From NCBI GenBank assembly GCA_008501765.1, contig QQUE01000019.1, forward strand, positions 1 through 64,000: a DNA stretch of 64,000 nt, read 5' to 3'. Below, one piece after another: positions 55,566 through 64,000 of the stretch. Origin of the DNA: Calditrichota bacterium. Lineage in GTDB: Bacteria > Zhuqueibacterota > Zhuqueibacteria > Zhuqueibacterales > Geothermadaptataceae. Made by a program: the position numbers and the translations under genes. Within the stretch, counting starts at the first letter, position 1. Every line of letters begins with the position of its first letter. Below the pieces are notes generated by a model that worked only from the letters and a program-made list of their open reading frames with translations, searched no databases and was not told the origin of the DNA.

Positions 55566-55913
55566 TTAAACAACCATCATGCCCAACGGCTTGCCGCCAA
55601 TGAGATGCATGTGCAGGTGAAAAACTTCCTGCCCGCCAAATTTATTGCAGTTGACGATGAGCCTGTAGCCATCTTCAGCGATGCCTTCCGCTTGGGCAAT
55701 TTTTGCAGCGACAATAAATAGATGACCGAGCACCGCTTCGTCCTTTTCGCTTACATCGTTGGCCGTCGGGATATTATAGTTTGGAATAATGAGAACATGC
55801 GTTGGCGCTTTCGGGTGAATATCCCGGAAAGCCGTCACGCGGTCGTCTTCATAGACAATGTCTGCGGGAATTTCTTTGCGAAGAATTTTGCTGAAAATCG
55901 TTTCTTGCGCCAT
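55566..55913 (-). CDS. HIT-family (histidine triad) nucleotide hydrolase
   Basis: A 115-residue HINT-type protein. '[24 protein letters not shown]' starts the fold, 'HVLIIPN' follows, and the active-site triad is 'HLHMHLIGG'. It hydrolyses nucleotide phosphoramidates as a homodimer. Length and order are typical. The dcd gene lies 23 bp upstream, so they may be co-transcribed. Confidence 0.95.
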   Translation of the reverse strand: MAQETIFSKILRKEIPADIVYEDDRVTAFRDIHPKAPTHVLIIPNYNIPTANDVSEKDEAVLGHLFIVAAKIAQAEGIAEDGYRLIVNCNKFGGQEVFHLHMHLIGGKPLGMMVV

Positions 55914-55936
55914 TTTTTAAGTCCTCAATTGAAATT

Positions 55937-56452
55937 TTAAAAATCTTTATAAAGTAAACTTGGTTGAATATCGCTGTTATTCTGATATTTTCCACTTGTG
56001 TATTCCTCAAAATCACCTTCGATGGTGTGATAATATATTTGGCAGACCTCAACGTTGGGATAAATGCGAATTGGCTGCACACAGAAAATCTCCAGCGTCC
56101 AGAAACCGGCAAAACCGACATCCCCAAAACCGGCCGTGACATGGATAAACAATCCCAGCCTGCCGATCGATGAGCGGCCTTCGAGCATGGGAACGTAATT
56201 ATGGGTTTCTGTGTATTCGACAGTCCGCCCGAGATAGAGCTTGTTCTGTTGCAGGAGGAGTCCGTCGGATGGAATTGTGAGACGCTCGGTCTCATTGGGC
56301 GTTTTCATATCGAGGGTGTTGTTTTTGTACACCAATAATTCGTTGTGCAACCGCAGGTTATAGCTATTGGGATTAAGCCGTGACGCCTGGAAAGGTTCGA
56401 TCTTTATTTCTTTACCAATTTTGTTTTTAATTTCTTTGCCGGATAAAATCAT
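55937..56452 (-). CDS. dcd: dCTP deaminase
   Basis: A 171-residue dCTP deaminase, which turns dCTP to dUTP for thymidylate synthesis. Recognisable are 'LNPNSYNLRLHNEL', the nucleotide-binding 'EGRSSIGRLGLFIHVTAGFGD' and the catalytic Glu in 'GFWTLEI'. The C-terminal 'YTSGKYQNNSDIQPSLLYKDF' is the usual lid. It is a little shorter than the E. coli enzyme, as often outside enteric bacteria. Confidence 0.96.
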   Translation of the reverse strand: MILSGKEIKNKIGKEIKIEPFQASRLNPNSYNLRLHNELLVYKNNTLDMKTPNETERLTIPSDGLLLQQNKLYLGRTVEYTETHNYVPMLEGRSSIGRLGLFIHVTAGFGDVGFAGFWTLEIFCVQPIRIYPNVEVCQIYYHTIEGDFEEYTSGKYQNNSDIQPSLLYKDF

Positions 56453-56480
56453 AAGAAACTTGGTGCCTGATTAATTCAAA

Positions 56481-57350
56481 TTAGTCTGTCTTTTCCTGGG
56501 GGATACGATTTATCAGATCAACAGCGAGATGCCATTGATTGGCAGCATTTTTTCTGTAAATGTGCAAATAACTATAAATTTCACTTTTCCCGGCATTTGA
56601 GATATAACCGTAAGCATATCCCAAATCATTGGAAGTTGCGATATCACTGGCGATTGGATCAAAAAACCAATTTCTCTCATCTTCGGCAATTGTCTCGAGC
56701 AAAACTTCAGCGCCAATTACGGGGAAATCCTGTTTATGATAGAAACGTGTTTTTTCTGTCGCGAAGCGTTTTAATGCTTCTGCATAGCCGATTGACGCGA
56801 TATTTTCTGAAAATTTTTCCTCCAAATTTACAATTGCACTCGCTATTGCAGGCTCTGGTTTTGCCCTGGGAAATTCTTTGAAAACTGTATCAATATTATG
56901 CTCGGGAGAGGGGGTAGCATAGCCGACGCCGGCATCAAAAATGACGCGCCAGTTTGCCTCGCTGTCTTTCCTCCAGAGGGAAACAAAATGGCCAAAAAGA
57001 GTCGGTTTTTCTTCTTTCCCGGTCGGTCGCCATTCCCAGGGACCAGTGTTAAAACCCAAATCGCAATCATGTGAAATGGCGGAGTGGACCGGCTTCCACT
57101 GCAACATCCCGGGTTGTGTCGGGCTGTTTTTATAAGCTGTGTGACCATTTTCAGGCCGTGGACGAAAGACGATGGCATCTTCGGTCAGGTATGTAAGAAA
57201 GGCTTCCCGCATCCCGGATTTTTTTGATAATGCTGCAAAGGATTGTTCAGCAGATATGAGAGTTTGCAGCTCTTGCTGGAAATTTTTCTCGGCGCTGCAG
57301 GAGAAAATAAATAGTGGAAATATAATAAATATAAGTTTTTTCTTGATCAT
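56481..57350 (-). CDS. NTF2-like (DUF4440) lipoprotein
   Basis: A 289-residue lipoprotein (lipobox IFSC). The N-terminal half has the NTF2/SnoaL-like pattern ('SFAALSKKSGMREAFLTYLTEDAIVFRP', 'TGPWEWRP', 'GHFVSLWRKDSEANWRVIFDAGVGY'), and the C-terminal half repeats it in weaker form ('DDPIASDIATSNDLGYAYGY' and 'YLHIYRKN...W.LAVDLI'). Such double-domain proteins bind small ligands; the ligand is unknown. The ATG is 30 bp from dcd. Confidence 0.8.
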   Translation of the reverse strand: MIKKKLIFIIFPLFIFSCSAEKNFQQELQTLISAEQSFAALSKKSGMREAFLTYLTEDAIVFRPRPENGHTAYKNSPTQPGMLQWKPVHSAISHDCDLGFNTGPWEWRPTGKEEKPTLFGHFVSLWRKDSEANWRVIFDAGVGYATPSPEHNIDTVFKEFPRAKPEPAIASAIVNLEEKFSENIASIGYAEALKRFATEKTRFYHKQDFPVIGAEVLLETIAEDERNWFFDPIASDIATSNDLGYAYGYISNAGKSEIYSYLHIYRKNAANQWHLAVDLINRIPQEKTD

Positions 57351-57825
57351 CCTTCTGCCGAAAAATTAGGTTGAAAAGTGACAAACTTATAGCTGAATCT
57401 TCATTATAAGAAAAGTGAGGAGATGTCGAAAATCGACCTGAGACGTAAAGCAATCTAAATTTAAATTTAGAAAAAAAATAGAAAAAAGCTTGTTAATTAT
57501 AAATAAAAATCCCATTTATTCAAACCATTAGTTGCAGAAAAAGGGAATTATTCGAATTATTTAACAGCTCACTTGTTGCATTTCAAAACCCGGTGACGTA
57601 TTTTGAGCCACTTGTTTTTAAGTGAATTATGGCAAAATAATAATTCTGCATAATATACTTTCAGCGAACATAGATATTAAACCGATTTTTTTCTGAAACA
57701 CTTCTAAGCTAAAAAATCGTAAAGCCATTTTTAAAAATTAACCGTCTGAACATGGCGATTTAGAATAGCAGTTCGGAACGGGAATTCGAGAGAAATTAAA
57801 ACACAATTAAAATTTCAGGGTTAGT
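57351..57825. other. AT-rich intergenic region upstream of topA
   Basis: Very AT-rich, with no frame or hairpin that stands out. The divergent promoters of the lipoprotein gene and of topA must lie here. Confidence 0.4.
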
Positions 57826-60135
57826 ATGGGCAAGAATTTAGTCATAGTTGAATCACCTGCGAAAGCACGCACAATAAACAAATATCTCGGAAAAGATTTT
57901 GAAGTTCTCGCATCTTATGGGCATGTTCGTGATCTTATTCCTAAAGATGGCGCTGTAGATCTCGATAGTTTTGCAATGAATTACACATTGATTGAGAAGA
58001 ACAAAAAATATGTCAGTGAAATAGTGAAGGCTTTTAAAAAAGCCGATGCTTTGTATCTTGCGACCGACCCCGACCGTGAAGGTGAGGCTATCTCGTGGCA
58101 TTTGACCGAAATTTTAGCTGAGAAAAAATTGCTGAAAGACAAGCCGGTCAAACGAGTGGCATTCAATGAAATTACTCAGAGTGCAATTAATGAAGCGATA
58201 TCCAATCCGCGCGATGTGTCGATGGATCTGGTAAATGCGCAACAGGCACGCCGCGCACTGGACTACCTCGTCGGCTTCAATTTATCACCGTTGTTGTGGA
58301 AAAAAATAAAATATGGTCTTTCTGCAGGGCGTGTGCAAAGCCCGGCACTGCGGATGATTGTCGAGCGTGAGCTGGAAATCGAAGCATTTAAGGAAGAAGA
58401 ATATTGGACAATCGAGGCTGATTGTGAGAAAAGTAAACAAAAATTCGTCGGCAAATTAACCCAATTTAGTGGCAAAAAAATTCAGCAATTTTCAATAACC
58501 GATGACAAACATGCGACAGATGTTCGAACTGAATTATTGCAAGCTGCCAACGGCCAGCTTAAAGTTGTAAAAGTTGAAAAGAAACAGCGCAAACGCCGCC
58601 CGGCAGCGCCATTTATCACCTCCACTTTGCAGCAGGAAGCTTCACGAAAATTGGGTTTTTCCGCCTCACGTACGATGCGTATTGCGCAGCAGCTCTACGA
58701 GGGGGTGGATGTTGGTGGCGGCGCGGTTGGGCTCATCACGTACATGCGAACGGATTCTGTTCATCTGGCAAAAGAAGCTATTGGTGAAATCCGTGATTTC
58801 ATCCAAAACCGCTTTGGCAAGGATCAGATTCCCGGACAGCCGAACGTTTATAAAACAAAGCAAAAAAATGCCCAGGAAGCCCACGAGGCAGTCCGCCCGA
58901 CTTCCGTCAACCGTGTCCCCGATGAGATTCGCAAATCGCTGACCGATGACCAGTATAAACTTTACAATATTATTTGGAAAAGGACAGTCGCTTCACAGAT
59001 GGTTGATGCGCTCATTGATACGGTAGCTGTCGATATGTCCTGTGGTACAGGCAATGTCTTTCGTGCCAACGGATCGGCGATTCGCAAACCGGGGTTTATG
59101 GCTGTTTATCTCGAGGGGACCGATGATTCCAATAATGGCGGCGATGAGAAAATGCTACCGCAGTTGAAGGAAGGCGACGAAATCCAGTTAAACGGAATTC
59201 GGAATGAGCAGCATTTTACCAAACCTCCGGCACGATTTACTGAGGCCAGCCTGATTAAAACGCTGGAAGAATTTGGCATTGGTCGGCCTTCAACTTATGC
59301 GCAAATTATCTCAACGCTTGTCTCACGGGAATATGTCATTTTAGAGAGTAAACGGTTTTCACCCACCGATATCGGTCGGGTTGTGCACCGGTTTTTAAAA
59401 GACCATTTTGAAAAATATGTCGACTACGATTTTACCGCCGAACTCGAGGATGAATTGGATGCCGTTTCCCGCGGTGAGGATGATTGGGTGCGTTTGATGC
59501 GTTCATTTTGGACGCCATTTTCGACGCAGGTAAACGAAAAAGCACAGATGGCGAAAGACGAACTAATTGAAAATCGCGTGTTGGGCACAGATCCAAAATC
59601 AGGCAGGCCGGTGAGTGTGCGCATGGCGCGTTACGGCGCGGTGGTGCAAATCGGCACGAAAGATGATGAGGAAAAGCCCTTATTTGCCGGTCTCAAACCA
59701 AATCAAAGCATGGAAACAATTTCTCTCGAAGAAGCCTTGATTTTGTTTCAGTTACCTCGCGAACTCGGGGAAACAGCTGAGGGGGAACCTGTCTCGGCGA
59801 ATATCGGCCGCTTCGGGCCTTATGTACGCTACGGTAGTAAATTTGCTTCTATCAAAGAAGACGATCCTTATTCGATCACGCTGGAACGTGCGCTGGAAAT
59901 TATCGACGAAAAACGCAAAGAAGATGCGAACAAGATTATTCAACAGTTTGATGGCAGTACCGTGCAGGTGTTAAATGGCAGGTACGGACCTTACATCACC
60001 GATGGATCGAAGAACGCCCGAATTCCCAAGAGCATGGCTCCGGAAAGCCTGCGGCTGGAAGAATGTCTCGAAATGCTGGAAAAAGCCCCCACAAAAAAAG
60101 GGCGTGGCCGTGGTCGAAAGCCGACGAAAAAATAA
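57826..60135 (+). CDS. topA: DNA topoisomerase I
   Basis: A 769-residue type IA topoisomerase relaxing negative supercoils. The Toprim domain begins 'NLVIVESPAKARTINKYLG' with the DxDxE metal site in 'ATDPDREGEAISWH'. The active-site tyrosine is Tyr306 in 'LITYMRTDS'. 'HEAVRPTS' and 'YLVGFNLSPLLWKKI' are further landmarks. The C-terminus lacks zinc fingers and instead has three Toprim_C-type repeats ('GRFGPYVRYG', 'GRYGPYITDG') and a Lys/Arg-rich tail. An intact, normal-sized enzyme. A terminator follows. Confidence 0.98.
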   Translation: MGKNLVIVESPAKARTINKYLGKDFEVLASYGHVRDLIPKDGAVDLDSFAMNYTLIEKNKKYVSEIVKAFKKADALYLATDPDREGEAISWHLTEILAEKKLLKDKPVKRVAFNEITQSAINEAISNPRDVSMDLVNAQQARRALDYLVGFNLSPLLWKKIKYGLSAGRVQSPALRMIVERELEIEAFKEEEYWTIEADCEKSKQKFVGKLTQFSGKKIQQFSITDDKHATDVRTELLQAANGQLKVVKVEKKQRKRRPAAPFITSTLQQEASRKLGFSASRTMRIAQQLYEGVDVGGGAVGLITYMRTDSVHLAKEAIGEIRDFIQNRFGKDQIPGQPNVYKTKQKNAQEAHEAVRPTSVNRVPDEIRKSLTDDQYKLYNIIWKRTVASQMVDALIDTVAVDMSCGTGNVFRANGSAIRKPGFMAVYLEGTDDSNNGGDEKMLPQLKEGDEIQLNGIRNEQHFTKPPARFTEASLIKTLEEFGIGRPSTYAQIISTLVSREYVILESKRFSPTDIGRVVHRFLKDHFEKYVDYDFTAELEDELDAVSRGEDDWVRLMRSFWTPFSTQVNEKAQMAKDELIENRVLGTDPKSGRPVSVRMARYGAVVQIGTKDDEEKPLFAGLKPNQSMETISLEEALILFQLPRELGETAEGEPVSANIGRFGPYVRYGSKFASIKEDDPYSITLERALEIIDEKRKEDANKIIQQFDGSTVQVLNGRYGPYITDGSKNARIPKSMAPESLRLEECLEMLEKAPTKKGRGRGRKPTKK

Positions 60136-60147
60136 GATTTATATTCA

Positions 60148-60178
60148 AGGGCACCATTTAAACGGCGCCCTTTTTTTT
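60148..60178 (+). terminator. Terminator of topA
   Basis: GGGCACC and GGCGCCC arms (one mismatch) around an AT loop, followed by eight T. Confidence 0.85.
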
Positions 60179-60198
60179 AAGAATTTTGAAAATCTAAG

Positions 60199-61056
60199 CT
60201 ACAGATATCCCCACACCAGACTTTCAGCCTGCCCCAAATAACTGCTGCCAAATAAATTGAGATGATTTAAAACGTGATAGAGTTTGTAAATATTAATGCG
60301 TTCCTGCCAGCCGTGGGGCAGGGGATAGGTTTCGTTGTAGGCGCTGTAAAATTGCGGCTGGAAACCGCCGAACAAACGTGTCATCGCCAAATCGGTTTCG
60401 CGGTGACCGTAATAAACAGCGGGATCGATGAGCACAGGCTCGCCATTTTCAGCGATCATAAAATTGCCACCCCATAAATCACCGTGCAGCAGGCAGGGGG
60501 GCTCTTCGCTACCCTGCAAAATACCCTCGATTTTGTTCTCCAACTGTGAAAAACCACGGCTTAATCGCTGCGAAAGTACCCCTTTTTGTTCTGCCAATTT
60601 AATTTGAAATAACAACCTTTTGTTGAAATAGAAAGCTGTCCAATTGCTTGTTTCCGTGCCGTCCGGTTTGTTTGATTGCGCTGTGGCACCGATATAATTG
60701 TCTTCGTAAAATCCAAACTTCTCGTTTGTAAACCTGTGCATCTGTGCGAATTGACGGCCAAAATTTTCAAAGAAATTCGATCCTGCACGGCCGGTGGCAA
60801 TAAATTCTAAAATGATAAAATCGGACTCGACATGGAGCACTCGCGGAATGCGAATCGCCTGCGCTTTTGCCAATTCCCGCAGCCCGTTGGCCTCTTTTTC
60901 GAACACTGCCTGTCCGGCCACGCCTGATTTTACAAAGAGTTCCCGGCCGGATTGCAGCACCAGTTTTTCTGCATGTGCAATGCAGCCACCACCCACTGAC
61001 TGACTTTTTTTGACGGGCTCGCCAGCCCATTTTTCGATTTTCTGAAGGAGAGGCAT
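60199..61056 (-). CDS. Fructosamine/ketosamine-3-kinase family protein
   Basis: A 285-residue kinase of the fructosamine-kinase family with an aminoglycoside-phosphotransferase fold. 'GGGCIAHAEKL' starts the nucleotide loop, 'FVKSG' carries the ATP-binding Lys, and 'LLHGDLWGGNFM' followed by 'LIDPAVYYGHRETDLAMTRLFGG' are the catalytic and metal-binding blocks. Bacterial members phosphorylate ribulosamines or erythrulosamines on glycated proteins. It starts one base behind the stop codon of the phosphatase gene, so the pair is an operon. Confidence 0.92.
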   Translation of the reverse strand: MPLLQKIEKWAGEPVKKSQSVGGGCIAHAEKLVLQSGRELFVKSGVAGQAVFEKEANGLRELAKAQAIRIPRVLHVESDFIILEFIATGRAGSNFFENFGRQFAQMHRFTNEKFGFYEDNYIGATAQSNKPDGTETSNWTAFYFNKRLLFQIKLAEQKGVLSQRLSRGFSQLENKIEGILQGSEEPPCLLHGDLWGGNFMIAENGEPVLIDPAVYYGHRETDLAMTRLFGGFQPQFYSAYNETYPLPHGWQERINIYKLYHVLNHLNLFGSSYLGQAESLVWGYL

Positions 61057-61057
61057 C

Positions 61058-61531
61058 TTACATCTCTTTCATGATTTTTTTTAACAGCCCGGCACAGGCA
61101 TCTTGCAAAATATCTAAAACCAACTCAAAACCTGCATCGCCGCCGTAATAGGGATCAGGCACAGATTCTTCACGGCGATTTTGACAAAAATCCGTCATTT
61201 TATAGAGCTTGTTGTCAAATCGGCCATTTTTGTCCAGCGCCCGTAAATCACGCATGTTGTCGTCGTCCATGCCGATGATGTAATCGAACTTCTCGAAATC
61301 CGCTGCAGGCAACACCGCACGGGAAATGCTTGTGAGCTTGAAGCCCCGGCGGCGAGCATGTTTCTGCATGCGGCTGTCAGCCGGCTCCCCGGTATGATAG
61401 GCAATGGTGCCCGCCGAATCGCAGGAAATTTCATTTTCCAGCCCGGCTTTATTAACGAGACCGTTCATCACCGCCTCAGCGCTCGGCGAACGGCAGATAT
61501 TGCCCATGCAAACAAAGAGTATTTTTATCAT
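61058..61531 (-). CDS. Low-molecular-weight protein-tyrosine-phosphatase family
   Basis: A 157-residue phosphatase. The P-loop CX5R is 'VCMGNICRSPS' (Cys8, Arg14), and the general acid lies in 'VPDPYYGGD'. It either removes phosphate from tyrosine or, in view of the neighbouring kinase, from ribulosamine 5-phosphate, as shown for a similar pair in Thermus. It is the first gene of the two-gene unit with the fructosamine kinase. Confidence 0.94.
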   Translation of the reverse strand: MIKILFVCMGNICRSPSAEAVMNGLVNKAGLENEISCDSAGTIAYHTGEPADSRMQKHARRRGFKLTSISRAVLPAADFEKFDYIIGMDDDNMRDLRALDKNGRFDNKLYKMTDFCQNRREESVPDPYYGGDAGFELVLDILQDACAGLLKKIMKEM

Positions 61532-61905
61532 AAATTCCGGGTAAATAATGTCATAAAATAATTAAAGGGAATTTTGCAATTGTAGCTTAGGAATGTGCAT
61601 ACTTGAAGGTTCAATCGAGTTTCAATAATCCTTTCAAAGTATAGATTCCAACAACATATATATTAAATGATAATATGGGTACTTTTTGCACAATTTTAAA
61701 AAAAACAACATCACTTATGAAAATTTAGTGGAATCGGATTGTCCATATTTTTAATCAAACAAAATAGAGATGTATAAAGATAATCCTCATTTAAAATTAT
61801 AGCACCCGTATTCAAATGGGCATTGTTGCTAATTTTCTGGTCAGACTATGGATGAAATAAAAGCTATCTGCAGCACTATGATTGTCTTTATCGTAGTTAT
61901 TCCAC
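61532..61905. other. AT-rich intergenic region
   Basis: No gene or strong hairpin. The phosphatase promoter (leftward) is expected here. Confidence 0.4.
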
Positions 61906-62523
61906 CTACCCATATAATTTATTTTCCGATACTTCTTCTAGTTCATGAAAATCTGCACTCATTTTTTCTAGCGGGATATGGCCAAATGCTTGATTTCTTA
62001 GTTTTGAATCATGAAAACCAGCTTGGATGACTTTTTTGCCGAAGTACTCCTGAACTCTTCGTATAGCAGGAATATAATCACCATCATCGCTCATCAATAT
62101 ACAGGCATCATAATGGTCTAAAAATGCCCCCATAAGCATTTGGCAAATGATTTCCGCATCTACACCCTTTTCTTTGCCAAGTTGAAAAATTCCTTTTTTA
62201 TCTTTTTTCGAGGGTGCCCTGTTTCCGTATCGTATAATGAATCCCAATTTTCTATCTAATGCTTGAAAGTGTTTCTTATTTAGCTTCTCTTGTTCAAATA
62301 CCAGGAAATCACTTATTCCTACACAGAGAAAGGTACCTGTATGTTCCATTGCTTCAAATTCATTGTTAATGAATTTATTCTTATAGTAGCTTAAAAAAAG
62401 ACCGTTCAACTTGTCCCATATGGTAATATCTTTTTCTTTAATATTGTTTATCTTAGAATAAGAAATTGAAAAGTTATCATAATCAATAAAGATCGAAATT
62501 CGGGTGACCTTTTTTATCTCCAT
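61906..62523 (-). CDS. NYN-domain (LabA/DUF88-type) putative RNase
   Basis: A 205-residue protein with a PIN-like NYN fold. The acidic residues expected to bind metal are in 'IFIDYDNFSI', 'KGVDAEIICQM' and 'ILMSDDGDYIPAIRRV', and the last strand reads 'GKKVIQAGF'. Relatives cut RNA. ATG 62523 is used because the conserved fold starts there; TTG 62541 is possible. Two RCK genes in the same direction stand just upstream (gap 54 bp), so it may belong to their transcript; a link in function is not obvious. Confidence 0.85.
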   Translation of the reverse strand: MEIKKVTRISIFIDYDNFSISYSKINNIKEKDITIWDKLNGLFLSYYKNKFINNEFEAMEHTGTFLCVGISDFLVFEQEKLNKKHFQALDRKLGFIIRYGNRAPSKKDKKGIFQLGKEKGVDAEIICQMLMGAFLDHYDACILMSDDGDYIPAIRRVQEYFGKKVIQAGFHDSKLRNQAFGHIPLEKMSADFHELEEVSENKLYG

Positions 62524-62576
62524 AATGATTTCATCCCTCAATATGTTGCGTTGTTTACTCTAGTTCTCGATTATTT

Positions 62577-63431
62577 TTATTTTAACTCCTTTTTCTTAAA
62601 ATATTGTGCAATTTCAGGTTTTTCATATGAGATCAAAAATATTGAGTCTCCTTGTTTAAATTGATGATTCTTGGAAAAATTTCCATTTGATGAGCTTCTT
62701 GGGTTGATCGTCACTTTAATTTCCTGGATCGTTCTGCCGGTATGATTGAGTATTTTTTGATTGTTTTTTCTTTTCTCATGGGCGGATGCAAATCCAATGA
62801 GTATAATATCCTTTTCATCAATTGCAATAATGGCAGCTTCGATTTCTCGATAGGTTTTGCCTATGAAAAATTCTGGAATTTCTTCTTGATAGATCTCATT
62901 AGTATCTGCGGATTGTGTTAGTAAATCCATGTATACTTGTGAAAGTCCTGGCGTTAAAGCAGATTGCGCTAAGAGTTTTTCTGCAAGTTGCTCCAGACAG
63001 ATGATCTCATTAGCATGTGTATACTGAAAATACATCTCACTTTTTGAACTTAATAATTCAACGATAACATGAACATTAGGGTTTATTGCATCAATGGCAA
63101 GAACGATTAATATGGCTTTGGAATCGGCTTTTTCTAAACTTTCCTCATCAGCGAGAACGATAACCGTTCGGGCATTTTTTACGTCAGCCCTTTCCAATAT
63201 TTCCTTATCAGCCGGGTCACCACCTATAATCAGCAATCCTCGATATGCAGGATCTGCTGTCTTCGGTATTTTCTCCGGCTTTTCGGTGATAACAATAATC
63301 GGATTTTTATTTTTAACACTAATATCGTGAAGCTGTCGTACAATAATGTCGGCTTTATTTGACCAGTTGCAGATAATTACATGGCCATTAATACCAAAAT
63401 CTCCGGAAGTATTTAATTTGCTCTTTTCCAT
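62577..63431 (-). CDS. RCK (TrkA-N/TrkA-C) domain protein
   Basis: A 284-residue cytoplasmic regulator of ion channels. Residues ~14-140 are a Rossmann-type RCK_N domain ('HVIICNWSNKADIIVRQL', 'IIGGDPADKEILERADVKNARTVIVLAD'), and ~140-284 carry the linker 'LAQSALTPGLSQVY', 'FFIGKTYREIEAAI' and an RCK_C-like beta part ('QFKQGDSIFLIS'). There is no pore helix, so it must act with a separate channel. GGGAG lies before the ATG. The gene upstream encodes a similar protein, suggesting duplication and a heteromeric ring. Confidence 0.85.
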   Translation of the reverse strand: MEKSKLNTSGDFGINGHVIICNWSNKADIIVRQLHDISVKNKNPIIVITEKPEKIPKTADPAYRGLLIIGGDPADKEILERADVKNARTVIVLADEESLEKADSKAILIVLAIDAINPNVHVIVELLSSKSEMYFQYTHANEIICLEQLAEKLLAQSALTPGLSQVYMDLLTQSADTNEIYQEEIPEFFIGKTYREIEAAIIAIDEKDIILIGFASAHEKRKNNQKILNHTGRTIQEIKVTINPRSSSNGNFSKNHQFKQGDSIFLISYEKPEIAQYFKKKELK

Positions 63432-63449
63432 AACTAGACTCCCATGTAT

Positions 63450-64000
63450 TTATAGATGGTTTAGAATTTTTCTAAAGTCGTACTCCTGCCGTGCGAGATA
63501 AATCAGTTTATCTTTTTTATTAAGAATTGTATCGTCGTAATAGTATAGCTTGGCGGGTTCTAGAGAAGAACTTGTATTTTTATCCGGAATATTCCTTTTG
63601 CTCGGTGGATTTATTTGTATATAATGATTGGAATTTCTGATAGTCAATTTAAACTTTTCTTTCTCATGCATGTCTAAATATTTTGCGAATCCAATTATTG
63701 TCACATCCCATTTACTCAATTCAGTACGAAAAATTGTTGCAATCTCAGAAAAAGATTTCCCGATGAAAATTTCGGCTAACGGTATTGTACTGAAGCGGAT
63801 TCGTGTCGATTCAGAATCGTCAGAATCCATGCCCAACATGCTCGAAAAAACATTTGCCATACCTGGTTGAAGCGCAGATTGCGAGATAAGTTTTAGACTA
63901 AATTCAGAAACACAGACCCAATCGTTTATTTTCGTTCGCTTGAAATGATTCATACTTTGGATATCAACAATTTCAACGACTGTATGCACACTTTCATCGA
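63450..64000 (-). CDS. Second RCK-type protein, partial (runs off the right edge)
   Basis: The frame is open to the window edge; the visible 183 codons begin inside the protein. 'HTVVEIVDIQ', 'LISQSALQPGMANVF', 'IFIGKSFSEIATIF' and 'KWDVTIIGFAKYLD' parallel the downstream RCK protein segment by segment, so both belong to one family. The C-terminal part ('KLIYLARQEYDFRKIL') closes the fold. The missing N-terminus could hold a pore domain, which would make it a channel. GTG at 63989 is unlikely to be the start, since coding continues upstream. Confidence 0.8.
   Translation of the reverse strand, partial: DESVHTVVEIVDIQSMNHFKRTKINDWVCVSEFSLKLISQSALQPGMANVFSSMLGMDSDDSESTRIRFSTIPLAEIFIGKSFSEIATIFRTELSKWDVTIIGFAKYLDMHEKEKFKLTIRNSNHYIQINPPSKRNIPDKNTSSSLEPAKLYYYDDTILNKKDKLIYLARQEYDFRKILNHL

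Overview
The window looks like chromosomal DNA of a Gram-negative bacterium of the FCB supergroup, with a gene set that would suit Calditrichota, KSB1 or Ignavibacteria-type relatives. The signs are many lipoproteins with lipoboxes, a TonB-dependent receptor with an N-terminal carboxypeptidase-regulatory-like domain, two secreted proteins with the 'NYPNPFNP' C-terminal FlgD/Por-type sorting module, a multiheme c-type cytochrome, a CzcCBA exporter and a class II DAHP synthase. No rRNA or tRNA gene and no CRISPR array was seen. The phylum assignment is an inference.

Layout. 0-7 kb: the edge of an IS3-type transposase, a trypsin-like protease lipoprotein and a small lipoprotein sharing its N-terminal domain, then a leftward cluster (DAHP synthase, FAD oxidoreductase, ankyrin lipoprotein, acyltransferase). 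7-13 kb: GNAT acetyltransferase, an FGE-fold lipoprotein, a small lipoprotein and a DUF255/thioredoxin-fold protein. 12.8-18 kb: an apparently sigma-54-dependent respiratory cluster (PAS/AAA+/Fis activator, -24/-12 promoter, TPR protein, multiheme cytochrome, double rhodanese, terminator). The cytochrome frame is interrupted by a TGA that is followed, at the right spacing, by a hairpin fitting the bacterial SECIS pattern, so it may be a selenoprotein. 18-24.8 kb: pseudouridine synthase, NUDIX hydrolase, metallophosphoesterase, then a membrane NACHT NTPase ending in a C-type-lectin/FGE domain whose 3' end looks like a diversity-generating-retroelement (DGR) variable region. Directly behind it lies a broken avd gene, cut by a RAYT transposase element with REP palindromes.

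24.8-35 kb: secreted protein and TonB receptor, PhoB-like regulator, PstS-like lipoprotein and M28 peptidase. Direct TTAACA repeats of Pho-box type lie in the TonB-receptor/regulator intergenic region. Ddl and a methyltransferase follow. 35-43.8 kb: a TPR-like protein, a tandem adenylate kinase with a degenerate second half, and the czcCBA operon. 43.9-46.6 kb is a repeat-rich accessory zone: a ~390-bp tandem array of paired palindromes, a small membrane protein with a DDPIIPPP tail, and a second copy of that tail split by a 301-bp MITE with a 12-bp target duplication. A large TPR-CHAT protease follows.

50-64 kb: isoaspartyl peptidase, esterase, a second secreted protein, Yip1 protein, Rho-N protein, HIT protein, dCTP deaminase, an NTF2-like lipoprotein, topoisomerase I, a fructosamine-kinase/LMW-phosphatase pair, a NYN-domain protein, and two adjacent RCK (TrkA-type) proteins, the second running off the window. 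The most interesting points are the TGA/hairpin cytochrome, the wrecked DGR behind the NACHT-lectin protein, and the proline-tail/CHAT neighbourhood.
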